DNA from: Pseudomonadota bacterium
GTDB taxonomy: Bacteria; Pseudomonadota; Gammaproteobacteria; Burkholderiales; Chitinibacteraceae
Reading direction: 5' to 3'
DNA: 64,000 nt
Assembly: GCA_026399755.1 (NCBI GenBank)
Contig: JAPLQI010000035.1
Span: forward strand, 33,825 to 97,824
Part shown: piece after piece, positions 1 through 8,135 of the stretch
Layout: each line of letters starts with the position of its first letter
Position numbering within the stretch: the first letter of the stretch is position 1
Made by a program: the position numbers and the translations under genes
Notes under the pieces: model-generated
The model's input: the letters and a program-made list of their open reading frames with translations, nothing else
Databases searched by the model: none
Told to the model about the DNA's origin: nothing

Positions 1-45
1 ATGATTATCTTTTGCTTGATGGCTGGGTGTAAGCAGGAAAAATAG
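1..45 (+). CDS. 3' end of an unidentified gene or tiny lipoprotein-like ORF
   Basis: From the first base the frame reads 14 codons (ending LMAGCKQEK) and stops just before a strong hairpin terminator. It could be the last codons of a gene entering from the left, or a very short lipoprotein-like peptide because MAGC resembles a lipobox. The window edge prevents a decision. No function is assigned. Confidence 0.25.
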   Translation: MIIFCLMAGCKQEK

Positions 46-50
46 CCGCA

Positions 51-85
51 AAAAAGCCCAGAGAAACGAGTTCTCTGGGCTTTTT
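51..85. terminator. Bidirectional intrinsic terminator
   Basis: A perfect 15-bp stem (AAAAAGCCCAGAGAA with its complement) has a 5-base loop and a T run on either strand. It lies between the 3' end of the left-edge plus-strand frame and the 3' end of dapD, so it can serve both convergent units. Confidence 0.85.
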
Positions 86-101
86 GCATTAATAATTTAG
101 A

Positions 102-923
102 TTAAATACCGCGTAGCAAATCGTTGATGCTGGTTTTTGCGCGGGTTTTTGCGTCTACTTTTTTGACAATCACTGCGCAGTACAAGCTGTATTTTCCGTC
201 AGCCGATGGCAAGTTTCCTGAGACCACTACCGAGCCCGCTGGAATGCGGCCGTAAGTGACTTCGCCGGTTTCACGATCGTAAATCTTGGTGCTTTGGCCG
301 ATATAAACGCCCATCGAAATTACCGAGCCTTCTTCAACAATCACACCTTCAACCACTTCGGAACGTGCGCCGATAAAGCAGTTGTCTTCGATGATCGTTG
401 GGTTGGCTTGCAGTGGCTCAAGTACGCCGCCAATGCCTACGCCGCCGGATAAATGCACGTTTTTACCGATTTGCGCGCAGCTACCTACGGTGGCCCAAGT
501 GTCTACCATGGTGCCTTCGTCTACATAGGCACCGATATTCACGTAAGAAGGCATTAACACCACGTTTTTACCGATAAAGGAGCCACGACGCGCCATGGCA
601 TTAGGCACCACACGGAAGCCGCCTTCGCGGAAATCGTTCTCGCTGTAATCAGCAAATTTTGACGGCACTTTGTCGAAATACTGAGTGCAGCCGCCATCCA
701 TAGGCACGTTGTCGTTGATACGGAACGACAGTAGCACGGCTTTTTTAAGCCATTGATGGGTATGCCACTGACCATCAATTTTTTCTGCAACGCGGTATTC
801 GCCCTTGTCCAGACCCAAAATCACGCTATTAATCGTGTCACGCAGCTCGGACGGTACATTGGCAGGAGTGATCTCTGCGCGGTTTTCAAAAGCAGTTTCG
901 ATGATTTGCTGAAGTTGGCTCAT
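102..923 (-). CDS. dapD: 2,3,4,5-tetrahydropyridine-2,6-dicarboxylate N-succinyltransferase
   Basis: This cytoplasmic enzyme transfers succinyl from succinyl-CoA to tetrahydrodipicolinate in the succinylase branch of the lysine/meso-diaminopimelate pathway. The 273-residue product matches the usual length (about 274). The middle and C-terminal part shows the hexapeptide left-handed beta-helix pattern, for example [12 protein letters not shown] and [14 protein letters not shown], and the C-terminus has the family-typical [19 protein letters not shown]. The start is preceded by GAGGAAGC about 5 bases upstream. dapC lies 94 bp upstream in the same orientation, so the two consecutive pathway steps are probably co-transcribed. 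The gap holds a degenerate GCGGGTGTAACCCGCC repeat. Confidence 0.97.
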   Translation of the reverse strand: MSQLQQIIETAFENRAEITPANVPSELRDTINSVILGLDKGEYRVAEKIDGQWHTHQWLKKAVLLSFRINDNVPMDGGCTQYFDKVPSKFADYSENDFREGGFRVVPNAMARRGSFIGKNVVLMPSYVNIGAYVDEGTMVDTWATVGSCAQIGKNVHLSGGVGIGGVLEPLQANPTIIEDNCFIGARSEVVEGVIVEEGSVISMGVYIGQSTKIYDRETGEVTYGRIPAGSVVVSGNLPSADGKYSLYCAVIVKKVDAKTRAKTSINDLLRGI

Positions 924-1017
924 GGTGCTTCCTCGGTTAGGTCATTCGTGAGCGGGTGTAACCCGCCAAAGTGGTGATGCGGTATTTGCTTGCGGCTTTT
1001 ACTCGCGCTGCAGAATT

Positions 1018-2223
1018 TTAAAAAGTAGTATCAATATGGCGCTGGCAAAAGTGAGTGATGCGTTCTGCTGCAGTAATGCAATCATTCAGTGGTGCAACCA
1101 AGGCAAGGCGGATATAGCCTTCCCCGGGGTTGATACCGTGGGCGCTGCGGGCGAGGTAGCTGCCGGGTAAAACGGTAACGTGCTCTTCTTCAAATAGCTG
1201 ACGGGCAAATGCGGCATCATCCCCTTTAATTTTTGCCCACAGATAGAAAGCGGCGTCGGGCATGCTGACGTTTAAAACGCTTTGTAGCAAGGGGGTGACG
1301 GCGGCAAATTTTTGGCTATAGAGCGAGCGATTTTCAACTACATGCGCTTCATCATTCCACGCTGCAGCGCTTGCCGCTTGCACCATAGGGCTCATTGCAC
1401 AGCCATGATAGGTACGATAGAGCAAAAATTGCGCTAAAAGTTTCGCATCCCCTGCTACAAAGCCAGAGCGTAAGCCGGGTACATTGGAGCGCTTAGACAG
1501 CGACGAAAAAATCACCAGATTATGGCTATCGCGCCCCAATTGAGCTGCAGCTTCAAGCGCGCCCAGTGGCTTGTCTTCGCCAAAGTAAATTTCTGAATAA
1601 CATTCATCAGACGCAATCACAAAGCCGTATTGATCAGACAGGGCAAACAGTTTTTGCCAATCGGCCAGCGAGGCGACTGCGCCCGTTGGGTTGCCTGGTG
1701 AGCAGGCAAAAACCAATTGGGTGCGTTGCCAAATCGCGTGCGGCACGGCATCCCAATCGGGCTGAAAGCGGTTTTCTGCATTGCAGTTTACAAAATAAGG
1801 CTCTGCGCCCGCCAAAAGTGCCGCGCCCTCGTAAATTTGGTAGAAGGGATTGGGCGAGAGCACCACCGGCTGGTACTCAAGGCTGGTGTCGATTATGGTC
1901 TGGGCAAAAGCAAACAGCGCTTCGCGGCTGCCATTGACTGGGATGATTTCAGTGGCTGGATTGGGGGCTGCAATGTTGTAGCGATTGGCTAACCAACTGC
2001 TGATGCTTTGCCTGAGTGCATCTGAACCCAGTGTGGCAGGGTAGGCGGAAAGGCCATCAAAGTGGGCGATCAGCGCGTCGGTAACCAGTTTGGGTGTGGC
2101 GTGTTTTGGCTCGCCGATGGATAAATTGATATGGGCCAATGCTGGATTTGGGCTAAGGCTCGCAAAAAGCTGCTTAAGTTTTTGAAACGGATAGGGCTGA
2201 AGCAAGGAGAGTTGCGGCGTCAT
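1018..2223 (-). CDS. dapC: Succinyldiaminopimelate transaminase
   Basis: A class I/II PLP aminotransferase that makes N-succinyl-LL-2,6-diaminopimelate, the step after DapD. The 401-residue product shows the fold-type I landmarks: the SPGNPTGAV loop, ASDECYSEIYF with the PLP-facing Asp/Tyr, and the PLP lysine in SSLSKRSNVPGLRSG. The ORF track starts 40 codons earlier, but MTPQLSLLQPYPFQKL at 2223 is the family-like N-terminus and the upstream codons look like untranslated sequence. Assignment to DapC rather than another aminotransferase rests on sequence type plus adjacency to dapD. Confidence 0.92.
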   Translation of the reverse strand: MTPQLSLLQPYPFQKLKQLFASLSPNPALAHINLSIGEPKHATPKLVTDALIAHFDGLSAYPATLGSDALRQSISSWLANRYNIAAPNPATEIIPVNGSREALFAFAQTIIDTSLEYQPVVLSPNPFYQIYEGAALLAGAEPYFVNCNAENRFQPDWDAVPHAIWQRTQLVFACSPGNPTGAVASLADWQKLFALSDQYGFVIASDECYSEIYFGEDKPLGALEAAAQLGRDSHNLVIFSSLSKRSNVPGLRSGFVAGDAKLLAQFLLYRTYHGCAMSPMVQAASAAAWNDEAHVVENRSLYSQKFAAVTPLLQSVLNVSMPDAAFYLWAKIKGDDAAFARQLFEEEHVTVLPGSYLARSAHGINPGEGYIRLALVAPLNDCITAAERITHFCQRHIDTTF

Positions 2224-2560
2224 GGCGTTCCAAAAGCACTGGGGAAAACCCCGATTATAGCGGCAGAGCGCCGTCAGGTCTTGTGGTGTGTGATTGTAAG
2301 AGATGATATAGGTGGCGCAGAGTGAGTGCTGGGACGTGGGCACAGAAAAGTGTCCTATACATGTCCGTTAGGTCCTTGTCATAAGCAGACTACACATCAC
2401 AAACATTGAATTATTTTAGGGCGGATGAAACCCGCCGTTTTTCGTAGCATTTGATGCCGAAATCTGGCGGGTTTCACCCGCCCTACAAAAGGTGCATGTA
2501 TGCTATTTGTTTTAGTGGCGTACATGGTGGGCACAAAAACGTGCCCACCTTATAATGTGC
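2224..2560. other. Repeat-bearing intergenic region between msrA and dapC
   Basis: This 337-bp gap holds no convincing gene. It contains a long palindromic repeat at 2417-2485 and a short TGGGCACAAAAACGTGCCCA inverted repeat around 2530-2550 that may terminate msrA transcription. The AAACATTGAATTATTTTAGGGCGG stretch resembles the interior of the 152-bp element at 31534, so this may be an old copy without its ends. Confidence 0.6.
2417..2485. repeat. GGGCGGGT...ACCCGCCC palindromic repeat (REP-like)
   Basis: TAGGGCGGATGAAACCCGCC faces GGCGGGTTTCACCCGCCCTA across a short spacer. The same unit or its halves recur between many genes in this window (near 950, 23540, 25730, 26100, 26170, 31600, 46630, 47683, 60121 and 63395). 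Confidence 0.85.
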
Positions 2561-3085
2561 TTATTTAAGCAAATCGCCATATTCCTGCATAAGCTTACGT
2601 ACTTTTCCTGCAACCACGGCCGAGCAATAAGGCTGTTGTGGGTTTTGATCAAAGTAATCTTGATGATAAGTTTCAGCAGGCCAAAATGTGACGGCTGGCG
2701 TGACATCTGTGACGATAGGATCGCTGTACTCGCTGGCCAATTCAGCGATCATTGCCTTTGCTGCGGTCTCTTGCGCTTCGCTATGGAAAAACAGGCTGGA
2801 GCGATATTGCGTGCCCACATCGCCTCCTTGGCGATTAAGCGTGGTGGGGTTGTGCAGGGCAAAAAATAATTTAAGCAGGGTGCTGTAGCTGATGAGGGCC
2901 GGATCAAAAGTCAGCTGAATCACTTCGGCGTGGCCGGTGTCGCCTGCGCATACCGCCTTATAAGTTGGGGCTTCATTCTTGCCGCCCATATAACCGCAAT
3001 CAACTTGTGAAACACCACGTAGGCGGGCAAAGGTGGCGTCGAGGCACCAGAAGCAGCCGCCAGCTAAAGTTGCGATTTCGCTCAT
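2561..3085 (-). CDS. msrA: Peptide methionine (S)-S-oxide reductase
   Basis: Reduces the S-epimer of methionine sulfoxide in proteins and free methionine, repairing oxidative damage in the cytoplasm. At 174 residues it is the compact single-domain form. The N-terminus has the signature GCFWC with the catalytic Cys, followed by GYMGG and the downstream TYKAVCAGDTGHAEVIQL, and YHQDYF near the C-terminus, all diagnostic. It has no fused MsrB domain. It stands alone between queF and dapC, both on the same strand. The end at 2561 is followed by a repeat-rich gap. Confidence 0.97.
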   Translation of the reverse strand: MSEIATLAGGCFWCLDATFARLRGVSQVDCGYMGGKNEAPTYKAVCAGDTGHAEVIQLTFDPALISYSTLLKLFFALHNPTTLNRQGGDVGTQYRSSLFFHSEAQETAAKAMIAELASEYSDPIVTDVTPAVTFWPAETYHQDYFDQNPQQPYCSAVVAGKVRKLMQEYGDLLK

Positions 3086-3121
3086 TATTTGTTTACCTAT
3101 TCAATTGTTTGGGTTGATGGC

Positions 3122-3949
3122 TTATTGCCGAGCGCCACGCAGGTTGCTGGGGAGCGGGCCACTAAAATTACAGCGGTAGGGGTTGATGTCCAAGCCGCCA
3201 CGGCGTGTGTAGCGAGCATAAACAGCAAGCTTCATCGGGGCACAGTCACTCATGATATCGACAAAAATACGCTCTACGCATTGCTCGTGAAATTCATTGT
3301 GATTGCGAAATGAAATTAAATAACGAAGCAGCGATTCACGGTTAATTGGTTTGCCGGTGTAGCTAATCTGAATGCTGGCCCAATCGGGCTGGCCGGTTAC
3401 AAGGCAGTTAGATTTTAACAAATTAGATGTTAAAGACTCGGTGATGGTGGTGTCCGAGCTGTCACACTTTAATAAGCCAGCTTGCGGGGCGAATTGATTG
3501 ACTTCGATATCCAGATTGTCAATGCAATAGCCATCAAGCTCCGCAAGGCGCTGCTGATGAAATTGTTCTGGGCCGATCAGCTGTACGCCGATACTTGCGC
3601 CTGCCGCTGCGGACAGGTCGGCTTGCAGCAGGTTTTGTAAGGCTTCGCGTGTTTCTAATTTAGTTTGATTAAAGCTATTTAAATAAAGCTTAAATGATTT
3701 TGATTCGATGATATTCGGGCTGCTTGCAGGAATATTAAATACCGCAATGGCCACTTGTGGCTTGCCACGGGAATTAAGCCAAGATAGCTCATAGCCGTTC
3801 CAGATATCCATGCCCATAAACGGTAGTGTTTCACCCACACCAATTTCCTCACGCTTGCCCGTGCGCGAAATAGGGAAAAGTAGGCTGGGATCGTATTCAG
3901 TGATATAGCTAACTGTTTTGCCCAGAGGGGAGAGTTCAACGTTGCTCAC
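3122..3949 (-). CDS. queF: NADPH-dependent 7-cyano-7-deazaguanine reductase
   Basis: Reduces preQ0 to preQ1 with NADPH in queuosine biosynthesis. The 275-residue product is the long, two-T-fold form of QueF, like the E. coli enzyme. The C-terminal half carries LLKSNCLVTGQPDWAS with the nucleophilic Cys, and SFRNHNEFHEQCVERIF with the conserved His/Glu. The N-terminal half has ESKSFKLYLNSFNQT. The start follows an AAGGAGCG-like Shine-Dalgarno sequence. It lies 36 bp from msrA on the same strand; this pairing has no obvious metabolic meaning. No other queuosine genes are visible here, although dusC nearby also concerns tRNA modification. Confidence 0.96.
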   Translation of the reverse strand: MSNVELSPLGKTVSYITEYDPSLLFPISRTGKREEIGVGETLPFMGMDIWNGYELSWLNSRGKPQVAIAVFNIPASSPNIIESKSFKLYLNSFNQTKLETREALQNLLQADLSAAAGASIGVQLIGPEQFHQQRLAELDGYCIDNLDIEVNQFAPQAGLLKCDSSDTTITESLTSNLLKSNCLVTGQPDWASIQISYTGKPINRESLLRYLISFRNHNEFHEQCVERIFVDIMSDCAPMKLAVYARYTRRGGLDINPYRCNFSGPLPSNLRGARQ

Positions 3950-4089
3950 AAGCGCTCCTTAAAGTGGATTGAGCCAGATTGGTGCGATTAAGCAGCAGTA
4001 TCTGATCATTTACGCCGTATTTTATCGTCTAAAAGCTGTATGGGGGGAAATAAGGGCTTGGCGTAGCTTAATTACCCGTTTTTGCAGCT

Positions 4090-4163
4090 GCACCATTCCC
4101 GCATGCTGTTGGCGGGAATCCGGCTGCCCAATTGGATTCTCGATAAAAAATTCGGGGATGACG
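4090..4163 (-). repeat. ATTCCCGC...GCGGGAAT (dRS3-like) intergenic repeat
   Basis: The palindrome ATTCCCGC-N9-GCGGGAAT at 4095-4119 is followed by a tail ending in GGGGATGACGG. A related copy in the opposite orientation lies at 42068-42143 inside the duplicated ccmI start. The core recalls the neisserial dRS3/VIPA-type repeats, where ATTCCC and GGGAAT flank a variable centre. The family link is by motif only. Confidence 0.6.
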
Positions 4164-4207
4164 GTTTGTTTAATCCCCTCTTTCGATAGATTATTTCGAG
4201 CAAGGCC

Positions 4208-4795
4208 TTATTTATACTTTCGGATCAGCCCCACCATTACCCCAAATATTTCTAGCCCTTCCTTAGGGCGAATAGGCTCGTAAGCGGGGTTGTGCGGCAT
4301 TAGCACATAGCCTTGTTTATCGCGGCTCAGGGTTTTAAGTGTGTACTCACCATCCACAATGGCCACCACCACATCGCCCAAATTAGCGCCATGACGCTTT
4401 TCTACCACTGCGATATCACCATCGTGAATACCGGCGTCTATCATTGAATCGCCTTTTACTCTGACCATCACCGATGCTGAGGGGCGCTCAATCAGGTAAT
4501 CGTCGATGCTAATGGCTTCGCTCATGGCGTCGTTAGCGGCGGCGGGCAGGCCGGCGGGTACGGGGAAATCAGCCAACTCGCGTTCAAAAAAACGTTTGGT
4601 TGGAGCTAGGCGTTTATCGGGCGTGGTATCCACATAGCCTGCGAGTATGAGCCGTTTAACAAGGGCTGATACTGCGGATTTGGAAGCTAAGCCGAGTAAA
4701 TCACCGATTACCGAATAGGACGGTAGGTTGCGGTAGTCAGCGTAATAGTCTTGTAGCTTGCCAAGGTATTCGGCGTCGCGATTGGGGTGTGCCAT
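4208..4795 (-). CDS. lexA: LexA-type self-cleaving SOS repressor
   Basis: A 195-residue repressor with an N-terminal winged helix (roughly residues 1-70, LASKSAVSALVKRLILAGYV as recognition region) and a C-terminal S24 peptidase domain. The catalytic Ser is in KGDSMIDAGIHDGD and the Lys in YTLKTL. The Ala-Gly in VPAGLP is the expected autocleavage site. Family knowledge: RecA filaments stimulate cleavage and derepress target genes. The C-domain looks as much like UmuD as classical LexA, so it could be a second LexA-type regulator. Two GAAC-N4-GTTC sites just upstream suggest autoregulation by a non-enterobacterial operator. The gene is divergent from dusC. Confidence 0.85.
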   Translation of the reverse strand: MAHPNRDAEYLGKLQDYYADYRNLPSYSVIGDLLGLASKSAVSALVKRLILAGYVDTTPDKRLAPTKRFFERELADFPVPAGLPAAANDAMSEAISIDDYLIERPSASVMVRVKGDSMIDAGIHDGDIAVVEKRHGANLGDVVVAIVDGEYTLKTLSRDKQGYVLMPHNPAYEPIRPKEGLEIFGVMVGLIRKYK

Positions 4796-4811
4796 GAGAT
4801 TTGACCTGTAC

Positions 4812-4825
4812 AGAACAAACGTTCT
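4812..4825. promoter_or_regulatory. Probable LexA operator 1
   Basis: AGAACAAACGTTCT is a 14-bp dyad (AGAAC-N4-GTTCT) lying 17 bp upstream of the lexA start codon. It overlaps a CTGTACAG palindrome at 4806-4813. The GAAC-N4-GTTC form resembles the Gram-positive-type SOS box, not the enterobacterial CTGT-N8-ACAG. Confidence 0.65.
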
Positions 4826-4838
4826 ACCCTAGCGTAGT

Positions 4839-4850
4839 GAACGTTCGTTC
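4839..4850. promoter_or_regulatory. Probable LexA operator 2
   Basis: GAACGTTCGTTC repeats the GAAC-N4-GTTC pattern and contains a perfect 8-bp GAACGTTC palindrome. Its centre is about 26 bp from that of operator 1, between divergent lexA and dusC. Two spaced sites of the same form strengthen both calls. Confidence 0.6.
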
Positions 4851-4994
4851 TGTTGTCAAGCTTCGGTGATCAGCTTGTTGTATTGGCGCGGATTGATTTG
4901 ATTATTTGATTGAGTGAGTTTGGACTTTTACCGCACACCTTGGGGCCTGCTGTTTTACAATGACCGCCTTTCTGCATTGCTTTGGCTGTATATC

Positions 4995-5927
4995 TTGAAG
5001 ATTTTACTTGCCCCTATGGAGGGGTTGCTTGATTTTGTACTGCGCGATGTGCTGACGCGAGTGGGTGGCATTGATATGTGTGTCACTGAGTTTATTCGCG
5101 TGAGTGGCTCTTTATTGCCGAATAAAACATTTTTGCGGATTGCGCCTGAGCTGCTTAATGGCAGTAAAACCGTAGCGGGTGTGCCGGTGAGCGTGCAACT
5201 ATTGGGTTCTGATCCTGTGTGCATGGCCGAAAACGCCGCACGTTTGGCCGAGCTTAGCCCTTATGAGATCGATTTAAATTTTGGCTGCCCTGCCAAAAGC
5301 GTGAATCGCCATCGCGGTGGCGCGGTGTTGTTGCAAGAGCCTGAGTTAATTCACGAGATTGTGGGCGCGGTGCGCCGTGCTGTGCCTGCACATATCCCAG
5401 TGACGGCCAAGATGCGCCTTGGCTACAACGATAGTAGCCAGACGATTGAATGTGCGCAGGCGATGGCGAGTGCGGGTGCTGCACGCGTGGTGGTGCATGC
5501 GCGCACCAAGCTTGATGGCTACAAGCCGCCTGCTTATTGGGAGCTCATTCCTGCTGTGCGTGAGGCTTTATCTGTGCCGGTGGTGGCGAATGGCGAAATC
5601 TGGACGGTGGAAGAGTTTCATCGCTGCGCGGCGGTTTCAGGTTGTGATCAGATTATGTTAGGGCGCGGAATCGTCTCTAACCCGGGGCTGGCACTGATGG
5701 CTAAAAATGGCCGGCCACAATTGCCGTGGGCAGATTTGCAGCCATTGTTTATTTGTTTTTGGCAGCTGATTCAGGCGCAGCACATTATGCCTAAGCACCG
5801 CGCTGGGCGGATGAAGCAGTGGCTGACTTATTTGCGCCGCACTTATCCAGAAGCCGAGGCGCTGTTTGCACAGGTTCGTACGTTAACTGAGCCAGACGAT
5901 GTGGCTGCCGTATTGTTGGGAAAGTAG
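4995..5927 (+). CDS. dusC: tRNA-dihydrouridine(16) synthase
   Basis: A flavin-dependent enzyme that reduces a uridine in the tRNA D-loop to dihydrouridine; sequence resemblance is to DusC (U16). It has a TIM-barrel FMN domain with LLAPMEG near the N-terminus, the catalytic Cys in LNFGCPAKSVNRHRGGA, VTAKMRLGYND, VVHARTKLDGYKPP and VANGEIW, then the helical tRNA-binding tail (MKQWLTYLRRTYPEAE). I prefer TTG at 4995, which gives MKILLAPMEG like the family N-terminus. The ORF track uses GTG at 4914, adding 27 residues unlike the family. It lies 15 bp before the mscS-type gene. Confidence 0.9.
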   Translation: MKILLAPMEGLLDFVLRDVLTRVGGIDMCVTEFIRVSGSLLPNKTFLRIAPELLNGSKTVAGVPVSVQLLGSDPVCMAENAARLAELSPYEIDLNFGCPAKSVNRHRGGAVLLQEPELIHEIVGAVRRAVPAHIPVTAKMRLGYNDSSQTIECAQAMASAGAARVVVHARTKLDGYKPPAYWELIPAVREALSVPVVANGEIWTVEEFHRCAAVSGCDQIMLGRGIVSNPGLALMAKNGRPQLPWADLQPLFICFWQLIQAQHIMPKHRAGRMKQWLTYLRRTYPEAEALFAQVRTLTEPDDVAAVLLGK

Positions 5928-5942
5928 CCTAGAAGGATGGAT

Positions 5943-6824
5943 ATGCAAGGGTATTACGAAAGATTGGCGGCGGCTTTGTTGCCGATGCTGGCAGATAGGG
6001 CATTGATTCGTGATGCGATTATTTGTGCGGTATTTATTTTTTCTTTAATGGTTTGTCGCTCCCTGGTCCGCCGCGCGATTTTACGTCGGCATGATTTAGG
6101 TCCGGAGGTTCGTCGTCGTTGGGTGGTTTATTTACGTAACGGCTCTTTAGGCGTATTTACCCTCGGGATGATTTTTATCTGGGGGCATGAGATTCAAACC
6201 TTTGCGGTATCGCTGGTGGCGATTGCTGCCGCGATTGTGCTTGCCACTAAAGAAATGATTCTTTGCATGTTGGGGTCTATTTTTCGCAGTAGTAGCAATG
6301 CTTTTGCCGTAGGGGACAGGGTAGAAATTGGAGGAATCCGTGGGCAGGTCATTGATATGAATTTGGTTTCTACTACCCTAATGGAATCAAGTCATGCCTC
6401 TCATCGCCAAGGAACGGTTGGCCGTGGTGTAACCGTGCCTAATTCATTGCTGCTGAGCCAGCCTGTATTTAATGAAAGCATGTTAGGCGATTATGTATTG
6501 CAAACCATCCATGTTGCTATTTTGCGCAATGATAATTGGGAAAAAGCTGAGCGGGTGTTGATGGAGGCAGGAGGGGTGATTGCTGCTGAATATGCACATG
6601 ACTTATCCCGTCATGCCCGTGAGCTGGAGCGTCGTTATGCGCTGGAATCTCCAATGATGGAGCCCAGAGTGCGGATCTTTCTTGATCACTATGAGGAAAT
6701 TGGCCTGCAGCTGCAAATTGCGGTGCCGCTGGGGCATCGTGCCAAAATTGAGCAGCGAGTATTAAGATTGTTCTTGCAAGGCATGAGTGTTAATAAATCA
6801 TTAGCAAAAAGTGATATGAAGTGA
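5943..6824 (+). CDS. MscS-family mechanosensitive channel protein
   Basis: A 293-residue inner-membrane protein with three N-terminal hydrophobic segments (about residues 20-45, 65-85, 90-112), the third rich in Ala/Val as in MscS pore helices. A beta domain follows (VGDRVEIGGIRGQVIDMN) and then a cytoplasmic alpha/beta region. Family knowledge: such channels release solutes on hypo-osmotic shock, though small MscS-like proteins may differ in gating. The ATG at 5943 is chosen because AGAAGGA is correctly spaced from it; ATG 5937 would touch the Shine-Dalgarno. Its last 120 bp or so are duplicated, in decayed form, at 7970-8105. Confidence 0.85.
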   Translation: MQGYYERLAAALLPMLADRALIRDAIICAVFIFSLMVCRSLVRRAILRRHDLGPEVRRRWVVYLRNGSLGVFTLGMIFIWGHEIQTFAVSLVAIAAAIVLATKEMILCMLGSIFRSSSNAFAVGDRVEIGGIRGQVIDMNLVSTTLMESSHASHRQGTVGRGVTVPNSLLLSQPVFNESMLGDYVLQTIHVAILRNDNWEKAERVLMEAGGVIAAEYAHDLSRHARELERRYALESPMMEPRVRIFLDHYEEIGLQLQIAVPLGHRAKIEQRVLRLFLQGMSVNKSLAKSDMK

Positions 6825-6940
6825 TGGCTTTAGAATAGCGTTACATCGATTGCCGAATGCTTTTGTGGGGGATTGAGTGCAGCTGCAGTACTTAATGGCA
6901 GGTATTGTGCTGCAAGATGAAATTCTAGAAGCGTGTTGTT

Positions 6941-7750
6941 TTAGTGATCCTGCAAGGGTCTTAATACATTTACTTCCATGGGCGGCGCTTCATTAGGGAG
7001 CCATTTTCGGTGTATTTTTTGAAAGTGGCCTTCTTTTTTGAGCCAGCTCAGTGCCTCTTCCCATTCTTTAATAGTGCGGGCAGGCGTTTGGCTAGAAAAC
7101 GCTAAATAGAGCTCTAAGCTATCCAGCGTCATGACTTTTTCAACCTCATTAGCAGAGTGGCCGATTTCTTTTAAAACGGATGCTACCACTACGCTGCCAT
7201 CAACCCATAGATCAAATCGTTTGGCCATGAGTTTTGTTGCTGTTATTTGTGGTGTAGGGGCTAAGTCAATGTTGCTAAAGCCTTTCTTTGCGGCGGTATC
7301 CGCAAATATGCTGCCTCTGTAGCCGCCAATAGCTTGCTTGTAAATGCCATCGCCTAATGCCAATAGACGCTCAGCATTGCCTTTACGGGTGTAAACACTG
7401 GTACTGCTGATGGCAATGGGGCCAAGCATAATCATTAATTTCTCACGCTCGCTTGAGCGCCCCACGCTAAATAGCATCACATCCGGCCCATCAAGTAGCG
7501 CCTTATAGCCGCGTACCCATGGGACGAGCTGAATTGGGTCTTTGTTTTCCATCTTACGTTGTAATGCTTGTACTATTTCAACCCCCATTCCCGTTAATTT
7601 ATTGTCTGCCATATAACTAATGGGGGGCCAGCTCTCGGTATAAATCGTGAGCGCATGGCTTGGGGCGCTTACAAAGCAAAAAGCAAGCAAGGTGATGGCT
7701 TGCTTGAGCATGTAGGCTGTTAGAGAAGGAGAATGTGCTGGCCGCAACAT
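6941..7750 (-). CDS. Periplasmic solute-binding protein, family 3 (copy 1)
   Basis: A 269-residue SBP_bac_3-type protein with a signal peptide (hydrophobic LLAFCFVSAPSHA, cleavage probably after SHA). The mature start LTIYTESWPPISYM is typical of stand-alone amino-acid-like binding proteins, followed by GVEIVQALQ and SSEREKLMIMLGPI. No permease or ATPase is adjacent, so it may feed a remote transporter or be a sensor or receptor partner. Ligand unknown. It is a close paralogue of the 8136-8960 gene, and the two arose by tandem duplication. The start at 7750 aligns with the paralogue's start, but no good ribosome site precedes it. Confidence 0.85.
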   Translation of the reverse strand: MLRPAHSPSLTAYMLKQAITLLAFCFVSAPSHALTIYTESWPPISYMADNKLTGMGVEIVQALQRKMENKDPIQLVPWVRGYKALLDGPDVMLFSVGRSSEREKLMIMLGPIAISSTSVYTRKGNAERLLALGDGIYKQAIGGYRGSIFADTAAKKGFSNIDLAPTPQITATKLMAKRFDLWVDGSVVVASVLKEIGHSANEVEKVMTLDSLELYLAFSSQTPARTIKEWEEALSWLKKEGHFQKIHRKWLPNEAPPMEVNVLRPLQDH

Positions 7751-7969
7751 GGATGAGTGTCGAAAGTTAAAATCTTCAATTACGGTATAGCATGTTTTAA
7801 GCGGTAGTCGTTTGGGCTTAGCCTAATGGCCTTAATCTATCCTTTTTCTTCAGTTTTATTCCATGTCGTATCGGCTTGGCCAGCCTTAAGTTTGGGAATT
7901 GGCGCTTAGTTATTCCGTATCTGGACTGGCTTTTGATAGCTTATGCACTCAAGTCGCCGAGGGTGGAGC

Positions 7970-8105
7970 CAAGGGTGAATATTTTTCTCGATCACAACGA
8001 ATAAATCGGCTTGCAGCTGCAAATTGCGGCTCCGCTGGGGCATCGCGTCAAAATTGAGCCGCGGGTATTCAGATTGTTTCTGCGGGGCGTTTTTTCTGAA
8101 GGTTT
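7970..8105 (+). pseudogene. Decayed duplicate of the mscS-type gene 3' end
   Basis: This stretch aligns over about 130 bp with 6656-6785 inside the mscS-type gene; shared words include TTGCAGCTGCAAATTGCGG and GCTGGGGCATCG. The copy has substitutions and a TAA where the parent reads GAA, so it cannot encode the protein. It marks the left end of the second unit of a segmental duplication that also carries the binding-protein gene. Confidence 0.85.
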
Positions 8106-8135
8106 TATCAGGGTCGGAGCTGCTGAGGGCAGGCA

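Noticed and set aside
1566-2325. Plus-strand ORFs of 64-123 codons opposite dapC
   Set aside because: They are antisense shadows of dapC without ribosome sites or recognisable domains.
2555-2888. Plus-strand ORFs overlapping msrA
   Set aside because: They lie opposite a clear msrA gene with its GCFWC motif.
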